A DNA stretch of 34,158 nucleotides, taken from NCBI RefSeq assembly GCF_938017615.1, contig NZ_CALIJA010000066.1:1-34158 (forward strand), written 5' to 3'. Numbering within the stretch: the stretch's first letter is position 1; the number at the start of each line of letters is the position of its first letter. This document shows, piece after piece, positions 8,279-15,668 of this stretch. The position numbers and the translations under genes are program-made. Under the pieces are notes generated by a model, which saw nothing but the letters and a program-made list of their open reading frames with translations, was not told the DNA's origin and made no database searches. This DNA is from an uncultured Campylobacter sp. (lineage in GTDB: Bacteria > Campylobacterota > Campylobacteria > Campylobacterales > Campylobacteraceae).

Positions 8279-9019
8279 ATGGGTAGAATTTTTAATTTGG
8301 CAAAGCAGGATTTTTTTACGCGCAAGTTTATTTTGCTCTCGCTACTGCCACTTGTGTGCTCGCTCATAATCTTAGGCACGCTCGCATTTTTCGGTGGTAA
8401 AGAGCTTTTTGACGCACTTTCTCAGGGCGCGCAAAGCGGCGATTTTAGCTTCTTGGACGAACAGCGCTTCCCAATAATTGCAAAAATTCTAAGCTTTGCT
8501 GCTACGAAGTGGATTATCGGCGCGATTTTTTCGGTGTTTGCCAGCTTTGCGGTACTGATGCTTAGCGTGTTTTGTGCGCTTATCATCGCAGCCTTTCTGA
8601 CGCCCGCAGTCACTAAAGAGATCAACGCCCGCCACTACCACCTAAGCCGCGCGGACGAAGCGAGCACGGCGCGAGTGCTAAAGCTGATGAGCCTTGAAAT
8701 TTTAAAATTTTTAGCAATCTTATTTATCTGTTCGGTGCTTTTGTTTGTGCCGGTAATAAATTTATTCATAATCAATGTGCCGTTTTTTTATATCTATTAC
8801 AAGCTGGTTCTAATCGACGTCACTTCAAACGCGCTAAGCGCGAAAAGCTTCGAGCGCTCTTATAAAATGGGTGGCGGATATAAATTTGCCCTAAGTGCTT
8901 TTATTTTTTACCTGCTTTGTTTGATCCCGCTGGTAGGATTATTTTTCCAGCTATTTTTCATCATCTTTTTGACGCACGTAGTGCTGATAGACGAAAGCGC
9001 CCGCAATAAAAATCGCTAA
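8279..9019 (+). CDS. EI24/CysZ-like inner-membrane protein
   Basis: A 246-residue membrane protein with hydrophobic segments near residues 17-38, 78-108, 140-170 and 203-232. The C-terminal block FxRSYKMGGG followed by a hydrophobic pair and FLTHVVLIDE is the kind of ending seen in the EI24 domain family, which includes the sulfate transporter CysZ. The ATG at 8279 follows ATAGGAG, and the longer in-frame extension has no RBS. No sulfate-assimilation gene is nearby, so transport of sulfate is not supported by context. It is best called an EI24 domain protein of unknown substrate. Confidence 0.72.
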   Translation: MGRIFNLAKQDFFTRKFILLSLLPLVCSLIILGTLAFFGGKELFDALSQGAQSGDFSFLDEQRFPIIAKILSFAATKWIIGAIFSVFASFAVLMLSVFCALIIAAFLTPAVTKEINARHYHLSRADEASTARVLKLMSLEILKFLAILFICSVLLFVPVINLFIINVPFFYIYYKLVLIDVTSNALSAKSFERSYKMGGGYKFALSAFIFYLLCLIPLVGLFFQLFFIIFLTHVVLIDESARNKNR

Positions 9020-9092
9020 AGATTAACTAAAATCAATGAAAAATTTTGAAATTTTCATAAAATAGTGCAAAATTTTTTAAGAAAGGATTTCT

Positions 9093-9296
9093 ATGAAATC
9101 AGGTGATATTTACATTTGCAATATATGTTCGCTCAAAAGCAGCGATGATGAAAACGCGGTCTTTATCAAGGCGCATAAAAACGGCGAGACGGTGCATATC
9201 TGCACATCCTGCATGCCTAGCGTCATCCACGGCTCAGGCATGGTCGTAAAAAGCAACTCCGAGATCGAAGAAGAGCTCCAAGACGCTACAAACTAG
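9093..9296 (+). CDS. Small four-cysteine putative zinc-ribbon protein
   Basis: A 67-residue protein with two CxxC pairs, C9-x2-C12 and C37-x2-C40, spaced like a treble-clef or zinc-ribbon metal site. A short acidic tail (EIEEELQD) follows. There are no membrane segments or signal, so it is cytoplasmic. A strong AGAAAGGA RBS lies just upstream. The spacing is reminiscent of ClpX-type C4 fingers, but no ATPase is attached, and I do not recognise a named family. It could be an adaptor or a small nucleic-acid or protein-binding module. Confidence 0.7.
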   Translation: MKSGDIYICNICSLKSSDDENAVFIKAHKNGETVHICTSCMPSVIHGSGMVVKSNSEIEEELQDATN

Positions 9297-9314
9297 CTGC
9301 TAGCACGACTTACC

Positions 9315-9352
9315 GCGGCGCGTTTTAATTTGTTTATTAATCTGCGCGCCGC
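9315..9352. terminator. GC-capped hairpin between convergent genes
   Basis: Perfect arms GCGGCGCG (9315-9322) and CGCGCCGC (9345-9352) enclose an AT-rich 22-nt loop that can itself pair TTAAT with ATTAA. It lies 18 bp after the four-cysteine gene, which converges with yciA. On the plus strand it is followed by three tandem AAAATTCC units (9353-9376) rather than a T-tract. Confidence 0.5.
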
Positions 9353-9541
9353 AAAATTCCAAAATTCCAAAATTCCGTCTGCGAGGTTTTCCACCAAAAT
9401 ACTGCATAGCAAAATTCCACGCTTAAAATTATAAAATTTTACGCAGCAAATTCTGTGCATTAAGCTTATCCCACATAAGAATTTTCGCGTTATAAGCTTG
9501 ACGCTAAAATTCCTTGAGCTAAAACTAAAGTCTGAAAAATT

Positions 9542-9961
9542 TTAAAATCCGTGCAGCCGCTTGATCTCCGCGCTGATAGGCTTTTTTTGGCCTGATTTGG
9601 TCACGCTTACGTAGGTTGCGATCGCGCTGGTTACGTGCAGACACTCGCGAAATCCATCCTCGCCCAGCCGTAGCGCTGCGACCTCAATCTGCACGCGGAT
9701 AGAGGTATTGCCTACGCTTAGGACTTTTGCGTAGCAGCTGATAACATCGCCGATAAATACAGGCTGCTTGAAAGTTACCTCCTGCATCGAGATCGTCACG
9801 ACCCGCTCGGGCGCTATCTCGCGCGCCGCCGTCGCGCCCGCTAAATCGATCTGCGCTAGTATCCAGCCGCCGAAAATATTGCCCGAGCTATTCGTATCCT
9901 TAGGCAGCGCTACGACCTTGATGCGCGGCTCGCCGAAATCGTCTAAGTTTAAATCGCTCAT
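9542..9961 (-). CDS. yciA: YciA-family acyl-CoA thioesterase
   Basis: A 139-residue hotdog-fold thioesterase that hydrolyses acyl-CoA to free acid and CoA. The motif NSSGNIFGGW (about 24-33) and Asp39 lie on the active-site helix, and the QEVTFKQPVFIGDVISCYAKV strand block is the standard YciA signature. The start ATG has AAGGAG upstream. It is divergent from ciaB, the same neighbour pair as C. jejuni Cj0915/Cj0914c (from memory). The role is probably CoA recycling or control of acyl-CoA pools for the membrane. No substrate can be read from the sequence. Confidence 0.92.
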   Translation of the reverse strand: MSDLNLDDFGEPRIKVVALPKDTNSSGNIFGGWILAQIDLAGATAAREIAPERVVTISMQEVTFKQPVFIGDVISCYAKVLSVGNTSIRVQIEVAALRLGEDGFRECLHVTSAIATYVSVTKSGQKKPISAEIKRLHGF

Positions 9962-10021
9962 TTTTACTCCTTAAATTTAAAAATCTCGCATTTTAACCGC
10001 GCAAATTTAACACTTTTTCGA

Positions 10022-10027
10022 TACAAT
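10022..10027 (+). promoter_or_regulatory. Possible ciaB promoter -10
   Basis: TACAAT follows a T-rich run in the yciA/ciaB divergent spacer. It would give a leader of about 110 nt before the ciaB ATG. It is the only decent -10 seen there. Confidence 0.3.
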
Positions 10028-10145
10028 CGGCAAAAATCTATGCCGAAATTTTAAAATTTTAAGCGGACGCGAGGATAAAATTTAGCTCTCGAAGCAGGCA
10101 CATTCCGCTCGTAAAAAGACGATAAAACGGCAAAAAGGATACGCG

Positions 10146-11960
10146 ATGAACGATTTTGCAAAACTTAGCGAGATGGCGGCGAGTGCTAAGGCACGACTAA
10201 ACGCCCTCTACGACGAGCCGCACGCCGAGCTGATCACGCGCGGGCTGGAGATCTGCGGCTTTGAGTCTGGCGATACTGCGCGCATCGCCGTGCTGCGCCG
10301 AATCGTCGATCTCAAAGAGGATCCGCTGCTGCAAGAATTCCGCCGCTTGGGCTACGATGAGGCGCGGCAGCGCGAGCTAAAGAGCAAAATGTATGATTTC
10401 ACGCGCGAAATACACGAGAGCATGCACGCAGCACTCATCGCCGAGGCCGGCACGCAGGGGATTTTGCAGCCGTTTTATCTGGAGCTTTTAAAGGGCGTGC
10501 ACCGTATCGGGCTCGTGATAAGCGATATGCAAAAAAGCTGGCAAGCCCTAATCATCGAAGGCACGAACAAGCGCTGGGAAAAGGAATTTAGCTCGCTTGC
10601 GCAGGCGAAGGAATTTTTGCTGCAAGAGGAGCTGTTTATGCGCACGCCTCACGGCGAGATCTGCGAGCGCTGCTACGGCGCGATAGTGCAGCGCGAGGGT
10701 AAATCCCAAATGGTGCCCTACGCCGTGGCATTTGCGGATGAGACGGCGAAGCTACAGAGCGAATTTAGCGATCTTTTGGAGCGTTTGGTGACGCTTGCAG
10801 AAGATGAGAGCGAGCTAGCTTACGTCGCGTATCTATCTAAGCTCAAACAGGCCTTTTGCGAGAGGGACGCCAGCGCGGTAATCGGCGCGTGGCGGGATGC
10901 GGAGATCGCGTGGATGGATATAAAAACGCCACTTCAGATCGGGCATCCGCTCGAATACTACGAGGACGCCTACACGCACGCAGTCGCGCTAGAATGGGAC
11001 GTCAGGCTTGCAGGCGCGTATGAGTTCAGTGCGGAGGAATTTAAAGCGCGCGTAAGCGAGAGCTTTGAGTGTGCGTATGAAAAAATCGGTGCAAACAATG
11101 CCGTCATGCACTCGCTGGTGCTCTCAAACATCGCCAAAACCCAGCTTTACGTTTGCGCGCCGCTGATCTACTACGGAGCCGATCTTAACGGACTCTTTTC
11201 GGCGCAGGTCGTGCCCAACGACGAGTTCGTAAGCACCAACTGCGGCAAGAAAATTTTCGCCTTCGTAAATTTCGTCTATGAAAGCGCTAAGGCTAGACCT
11301 TTTATGCGGCTAAGCAGCGAAATATTTGAACTTGAATACCTAAATTTCGGGCGCGAAATTTTATTTAAAAAGCCGCAAATTTGGCGCCGCGTCTACGAAA
11401 TATCGACGATCGGGCATGAGTTCGGGCATATATTTTTCATCGACGCGGACACCGAGGCGCGCATGAACCGCTCGGGGCTTTTTAAGCTCATCGAGGAGTA
11501 CAAGGCGACCACAGGCGGGCTCGTGAACTTCTTTTTCCACGAAGAGGAGGAGTTTTGCCTACCGGTGCTAGATGAGCTGATCCGCCGCGCGATGGGGCTC
11601 ATCGCGTGGCAGCGAGTGGAGGAGCTCAAGCCCTACTACTGCGAGGCTCTGATACATCTGAGCTTGCTTTTCGCATCGGGCGTTTTGAAATTTGAGCGCG
11701 GGCGGCTGGCGGTTAAATTTGACCGCGCAGGCTATGAGAGCTTCAAAGCCGCGTGCTTGCAAAACTACGAGGATCTGGCGCGGCTTTATTGCGGCAAAAA
11801 GGACGCAGCGGAATTTTTATCGCGCTTTGCGGAGCTTAGCGGCGGCGTGTATCTGCCGCGCGAGGCGCAGGTGCGGGAGTTTGTGGAGTTTTATTACTCG
11901 CGCTACGAAGCGATCGGCAACGAAACCGATCCTAGCAATGAGCGAGCAAAGTGGCTTTAA
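10146..11960 (+). CDS. ciaB: Campylobacter invasion antigen B (CiaB)-family protein
   Basis: A 604-residue protein of the CiaB family, recognised by the conserved block AEIAWMDIKTPLQIGHPLEY and the segment LEYYEDAYTHAVALEWDVRL. In C. jejuni CiaB was described as a protein exported through the flagellar apparatus and needed for efficient host-cell entry. The sequence also carries a zincin-type motif HEFGH at residues 424-428 and a downstream EEYKAT at 450-455 that could supply a glutamate metal ligand, so it may be a metallopeptidase. No signal peptide or membrane segment is visible. AAAGGA precedes the ATG. The thioesterase neighbour suggests an old conserved locus rather than a pathogenicity island. 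Confidence 0.9.
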   Translation: MNDFAKLSEMAASAKARLNALYDEPHAELITRGLEICGFESGDTARIAVLRRIVDLKEDPLLQEFRRLGYDEARQRELKSKMYDFTREIHESMHAALIAEAGTQGILQPFYLELLKGVHRIGLVISDMQKSWQALIIEGTNKRWEKEFSSLAQAKEFLLQEELFMRTPHGEICERCYGAIVQREGKSQMVPYAVAFADETAKLQSEFSDLLERLVTLAEDESELAYVAYLSKLKQAFCERDASAVIGAWRDAEIAWMDIKTPLQIGHPLEYYEDAYTHAVALEWDVRLAGAYEFSAEEFKARVSESFECAYEKIGANNAVMHSLVLSNIAKTQLYVCAPLIYYGADLNGLFSAQVVPNDEFVSTNCGKKIFAFVNFVYESAKARPFMRLSSEIFELEYLNFGREILFKKPQIWRRVYEISTIGHEFGHIFFIDADTEARMNRSGLFKLIEEYKATTGGLVNFFFHEEEEFCLPVLDELIRRAMGLIAWQRVEELKPYYCEALIHLSLLFASGVLKFERGRLAVKFDRAGYESFKAACLQNYEDLARLYCGKKDAAEFLSRFAELSGGVYLPREAQVREFVEFYYSRYEAIGNETDPSNERAKWL

Positions 11961-12032
11961 AATTTCAGCTCCGAACTGCGCCTTAAAATAATGGAAAGCT
12001 AGTAAAATTCCGCGGAATTTTAAGGGGAAAGC

Positions 12033-12722
12033 ATGAGATATTTTAAAAATTTACTCTCTGATTTAAGGAGCGGCAGGGTCGCGCTGCACCCGATTTTACT
12101 CGCGGCGACGTTTTGCATAGTGAAAATTTCGTGGCCTAGGTTAATAGGCAATATAGGCGAAAGCGATGCGCTCGGCAGCTTTATATTTATGGACTTTACG
12201 CAATGCGCGTGTTTCATACCATTGGGCGCACATCTTGTCTATGTAGCGGGGCGCGGCGACAAAAACAGGCAAAGCCGTAGTTGCAAAAACAGCGACTACG
12301 AAGGCTTTATACAACCCCGCGGGCTGCAATATTTAGCCGTGCTACGCGCTATCTTATGTGCCCTATGTATCATCGCGTGCGTAGCGGGATATCTTAGCGC
12401 GGATATAAATTACCAAAAATTAGGCGTTCTGAATTGGTTTTTCCCGACTGCGTTATTAAACGCTTTCATATATTTGATTGCAATTTGGATTGTTACGACC
12501 GGCTCTGAAGTACTAATTTGGGGTGTTGTCTTCGTGATAAGCTACATGGCTGCTTACTATGCAGTTTTGATGGGTTTTGGGATTGGGCATAGGTATACTA
12601 CCTATTTTAATTTTTCGTTTATTTTTTGGAAAGGGCTGGAGATAATATTTCCGCTAATTTGGGCGTTTTATTTCAAGCGCACCTACAAAAAGCGCCTAGC
12701 AGAGGAGATGCGCGAGGCATAA
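12033..12722 (+). CDS. Six-helix membrane protein of unknown function
   Basis: A 229-residue, very hydrophobic protein. Likely transmembrane segments lie near residues 16-34, 49-73, 101-123, 134-155, 159-181 and 194-214. A basic hydrophilic loop (GRGDKNRQSRSCK, about 73-86) separates helices 2 and 3, and a positively charged tail (KRTYKKRL) is probably cytoplasmic. AAGGGGAAAGC precedes the ATG. I do not recognise a family or any catalytic motif. It stands alone between ciaB and the hairpin element. Confidence 0.72.
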   Translation: MRYFKNLLSDLRSGRVALHPILLAATFCIVKISWPRLIGNIGESDALGSFIFMDFTQCACFIPLGAHLVYVAGRGDKNRQSRSCKNSDYEGFIQPRGLQYLAVLRAILCALCIIACVAGYLSADINYQKLGVLNWFFPTALLNAFIYLIAIWIVTTGSEVLIWGVVFVISYMAAYYAVLMGFGIGHRYTTYFNFSFIFWKGLEIIFPLIWAFYFKRTYKKRLAEEMREA

Positions 12723-12814
12723 CCGCGAACTAAGCGCATAAATTTAACTCAAATTTATGCAGCATAGTCGCTTAATGAAAATACCCAGGCGTAGCCTGCA
12801 CCGCTAGCGTCGTC

Positions 12815-12883
12815 GGGGGTTAGGTGGGGTTTGGGGCGGGAAGGGGAGCGACCTCGCAATTCAAGCCCCCCTTCCCGCCCCAA
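12815..12883. repeat. GC-rich 16-bp hairpin with G-quadruplex motif
   Basis: TTGGGGCGGGAAGGGG (12831-12846) is perfectly complementary to CCCCTTCCCGCCCCAA (12868-12883) across a 21-nt loop. The plus strand also has five G-tracts (12815-19, 12826-29, 12833-36, 12838-40, 12843-46) with loops of 1-6 nt, a textbook G-quadruplex pattern. The two structures compete for the same Gs. It lies in a 395-bp gene-free spacer (12723-13117), and nothing else there is recognisable. Confidence 0.8.
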
Positions 12884-13117
12884 GAAAAGTTTGGGTGCGG
12901 CGCGGCGCACGGCATATCGCAATGATGAAGCGCAATAAAGCGATGTGCAAAATTCTAGATGACAGCTCGCAATGTGCAGTTCCGCGGTGCGGCGGAATTT
13001 TAAAATTTTATTCGCCTCAGCGCAGCGCGTTAAATTTTAGAATTTTAAAATCTATTACAGCGGAGCCGTATCGCGAGAGATAAAATTTAAAATTTAGCCA
13101 CAATTTAGGGGTTTGCA

Positions 13118-13699
13118 ATGCTTCTGTTTTTTCTTACGATCTTCCCGATATCGCTGATGCCGGGCATCAACATGACCTACGCGCTAAATCTCGGCATCGC
13201 GCGCGGCTATCTTAGAGCTCTGCCTGCGCTGCTGGCGCAGGTGCTGGGCGTCGCGGCCGTGGCGCTTGCGTGCATATTCGGCGTCGCGGGCATTCTGCTT
13301 GCACACCCTGCGGCGCTTAGCGCGATTAAAATTTTAGGCGGCGCGTATATTTTCTATCTGGGCGTCGTGACTTTTTTAGCACGCGGAAATTTTAAGCTGC
13401 AAAAACAGAAGCGCAGCGAAAATATCTTTCTGCAAGGCTTCGTAGTCGCGGTCTCAAACCCCAAGGCGTGGATATTTTTCACCGCGCTCTTTCCGCCGTT
13501 TTTGGACGCGGACAACCTTTTCGGCGCGCGCACATTCGTCCTCGTCGCTACGCTGTGCGTAAGCGAAAGCATCTGCCTTAGCATCTACGCGCTGGGCGGA
13601 GCGGTGCTAAAAAATCTGCTGAAAACCCATTTGAAATACCTCGAAATTTTCTGCTCGGTGCTGATGTGCGCGATCGGGCTCTGGATGATTTTGGGCTAA
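13118..13699 (+). CDS. LysE/RhtB-family amino-acid exporter
   Basis: A 193-residue inner-membrane protein with about six hydrophobic helices. The N-terminal signature FPISLMPGINMTYAL and following GxxRGYL loop, the central LGGAYIFYLGV helix and the VVAVSNPKAWIFF motif are typical of the LysE/RhtB/YggA family, which exports amino acids or related metabolites using the proton gradient. AGGGG precedes the ATG. Substrate cannot be predicted. It stands alone, with no adjacent LysR-type regulator such as those found with lysE elsewhere. Confidence 0.9.
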   Translation: MLLFFLTIFPISLMPGINMTYALNLGIARGYLRALPALLAQVLGVAAVALACIFGVAGILLAHPAALSAIKILGGAYIFYLGVVTFLARGNFKLQKQKRSENIFLQGFVVAVSNPKAWIFFTALFPPFLDADNLFGARTFVLVATLCVSESICLSIYALGGAVLKNLLKTHLKYLEIFCSVLMCAIGLWMILG

Positions 13700-13958
13700 A
13701 ATTTTGATTAAATTTAGCGCCCGAGCTTTGATAGAATTTTATTAAATTTAAAAGATAGATTGAAAAGCGATATTGCCGCGGCTAAATTCCGAGACAAATT
13801 CCGAAATTTAGCCGCTAGCTTTGAATTAAAATTTTAAGCGATCGACCGCGTACGCTAAACGACGCGGCAATTATCGTCCGTAGCGAACCCTACAGCGCGT
13901 TTAGGCGGTTTTGGCTTTGTGTAGCATCGCCTCGCCGCGTGCGCTTAAATTTTAAAAT

Positions 13959-14582
13959 TTAATCTCTGCCGTGAAGCTCGTCGATGTAAAATTTCACAGA
14001 GCCGAGACCCTCTTTTTTAGCCCATTCGTAGGCGCTTGAGACGAACTCCCAGTTGATGCCTGCGTAGAATTTCTCCAGATATTTCGGGCGCGCGTTGTGC
14101 TCATCGATGTAATACGCGTGCTCCCAAACGTCCACAACCAGAAGCGGCACGAGCCCTTCGGTCACCGGCGTAGCGGCGTTTTGGGTTGCTTTGATGCAAA
14201 GCTTGCCAGATTTGGGATCGTAAGCAAGCCACACCCAGCCCGAGCCGAAATGCGCCGTAGCAGCAGCCAAAAACTCGCTTTTAAAATCTGCGAAATTTTC
14301 CGCCAGCGCCGATTTTAGCTCCGCGGAAGCCTCGCTAGGCTTTGCGATGCAATCCCAGTAAAAATCGTGGTTGTAAACCTGCGCGGCATTATTAAAAAGC
14401 CCGCCGCTAGCAGCCGTTACGATCTCGTAAAGCCCCTTGCCCGCAAACTCACCCGATTCGGTAAGTTTATTCAAATTTGCCACATAGGTCGCGTGATGCT
14501 TGCCGTGGTGATAATCACAGGTTTGCTTGCTTACGACCGCGTTGTGCGCCGCATCGAACGGCAACTCTCTAAGTTTAAACAT
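13959..14582 (-). CDS. sodB: Iron superoxide dismutase
   Basis: A 207-residue cytoplasmic enzyme that converts superoxide to oxygen and hydrogen peroxide. The metal ligands are visible: H25 in DYHHGKHH, H72 in NAAQVYNHDFYW, and D151 and H155 in DVWEHAYY. The Gln in NAAQVYNH is the outer-sphere residue position used by Fe-type enzymes, which favours iron over manganese. GGAGAGAAAG precedes the ATG. The promoter carries a perfect TATAAT overlapped upstream by a 9-1-9 palindrome, so iron or peroxide regulation is likely. It is a single-gene unit. Confidence 0.97.
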   Translation of the reverse strand: MFKLRELPFDAAHNAVVSKQTCDYHHGKHHATYVANLNKLTESGEFAGKGLYEIVTAASGGLFNNAAQVYNHDFYWDCIAKPSEASAELKSALAENFADFKSEFLAAATAHFGSGWVWLAYDPKSGKLCIKATQNAATPVTEGLVPLLVVDVWEHAYYIDEHNARPKYLEKFYAGINWEFVSSAYEWAKKEGLGSVKFYIDELHGRD

Positions 14583-14612
14583 CTTTCTCTCCTTGAAATG
14601 AATTTTGAAGCG

Positions 14613-14655
14613 ATTATAGCCTAAAATTTCTAAACGAATAATAAAATTTATTATT
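14613..14655 (-). promoter_or_regulatory. sodB promoter with Fur/PerR-like palindrome
   Basis: Reading the minus strand, TATAAT (14618 to 14613) lies about 31 bp before the sodB ATG. A 19-bp 9-1-9 inverted repeat at 14637-14655 (AATAATAAA, A, TTTATTATT) covers the -35 region. The size and symmetry match a Fur box, and the AT content also fits a PerR box. Both regulators control oxidative-stress genes in Campylobacter. Confidence 0.6.
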
Positions 14656-14726
14656 TAGGATTAATTTTAAGACGAATTTCAATCTAAGCCATCGCAATCG
14701 CGCTTTAAATTTAAAATTTAGGCGAT

Positions 14727-15143
14727 TTAATAACGCCAGAGCTTTCTTTTATCCTCATCGGAGCGCTTTTTGTATACGACCGGGCGTACGGGCTTAAGCG
14801 CGCTGCCGGTGCGCACGAGCGGCTATTTACCGTCATCTGCGTGATTGCGAGCTTTTTATATTTATGTTTGCTTTTAAATACATAGCGCGGCGCTCGCATA
14901 CGTCCTATACACGGGGCTCGGCACGCTTGTATCGCTTCACTCTAAACGATCGTCGCGCTAGAAGAGGGCTCGGAGGCGAGCCTATTTCGCATATTTTCAT
15001 ACTCATGCTAAGTATGTACAGGTATTGGCACGATCGGCGCCGTGATCCTAGGCGTATTCATCCACCGCGAGAAAATTTCTGCGCACAAAGCGCCCCTCTT
15101 ATTTCTCATAATTTCAAGCGCCGTGATGCTGAAATTAATTTAG
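14727..15143 (+). pseudogene. Decayed paired SMR (YkkC/YkkD-like) transporter remnant
   Basis: Conceptual translation across frames gives an SMR-type protein. It starts PELSFILIGALFVYDRAYG, continues IASFLYLCLLLNT up to a TAG at 14883, then in a shifted frame gives ALAYVLYTGLGT. A further shift gives a short helix and then, after a stop at 15009, TGIGTIGAVILGVFIHRE...SSAVMLKLI ending at the TAG at 15141-15143. Two copies of the TGxGT motif about 110 bp apart suggest two adjacent SMR genes, like ykkC-ykkD, fused by deletion and broken by frameshifts. In life SMR pairs export small cations such as guanidinium or quaternary amines. No intact reading frame remains. Confidence 0.65.
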
Positions 15144-15196
15144 AATTTTGGCGAATTTAGCTAAGCTTAGCGCTAAATTTAACGCAAAGGAAAACC

Positions 15197-15667
15197 ATGA
15201 AAATCATCGAAGGCTCGCTTGCTCTTAAGGGCAGCGAAAAGATCCTAATCATCAACGCCCGCTTCAACCACATCATCACCGATCGCCTAGTCGAGGGGGC
15301 GCACGATGCGTTTTTGCGCCACGGCGGCAAGGAGGAAAATTTAAGCCTGATGCTGGTGCCGGGCGCTTTTGAGATCCCGCTCGCGCTTGAAAAGGCGCTT
15401 GCGAGCAAAAAATTTGACGCGATCGTCTGTCTGGGCGCAGTGATCCGCGGCTCTACTCCGCATTTTGACTACGTAAGCGCCGAGGTAAGCAAAGGGATCG
15501 CAAACACCATGCTAAAATACGGCGCGCCTGTGGCTTTCGGCGTGCTAACTACCGATAACATCGAGCAAGCGATCGAGCGGGCGGGCTCAAAGGCCGGCAA
15601 CAAGGGCTTTGAAGCAATGAGCGGCGCGATCGAGCTTCTAAGCCTATTTCGCAACATAAAGGCGTAA
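15197..15667 (+). CDS. ribH: Lumazine synthase
   Basis: A 156-residue 6,7-dimethyl-8-ribityllumazine synthase, the penultimate enzyme of riboflavin synthesis, which forms icosahedral or pentameric shells. The motifs IINARFN, VPGAFEIPLALEKAL and AVIRGSTPHFDYV are present, with the catalytic His at 89. AAAGGAAAA precedes the ATG. It is the first of three tightly packed genes (ribH-nusB-pyrF); nusB starts 1 nt after its stop. In C. jejuni the same block follows kdsA (Cj0384c-Cj0381c, from memory). Here kdsA is absent and the SMR remnant lies upstream. Confidence 0.97.
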   Translation: MKIIEGSLALKGSEKILIINARFNHIITDRLVEGAHDAFLRHGGKEENLSLMLVPGAFEIPLALEKALASKKFDAIVCLGAVIRGSTPHFDYVSAEVSKGIANTMLKYGAPVAFGVLTTDNIEQAIERAGSKAGNKGFEAMSGAIELLSLFRNIKA

Positions 15668-15668
15668 A

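Noticed and set aside
12895..13083. 62-codon frame after the hairpin
   Set aside because: No RBS, low complexity, no family resemblance.
14864..15160. 98-codon plus-strand frame
   Set aside because: Arg-rich wrong-frame reading of the SMR remnant; the SMR similarity lies in the other frames.
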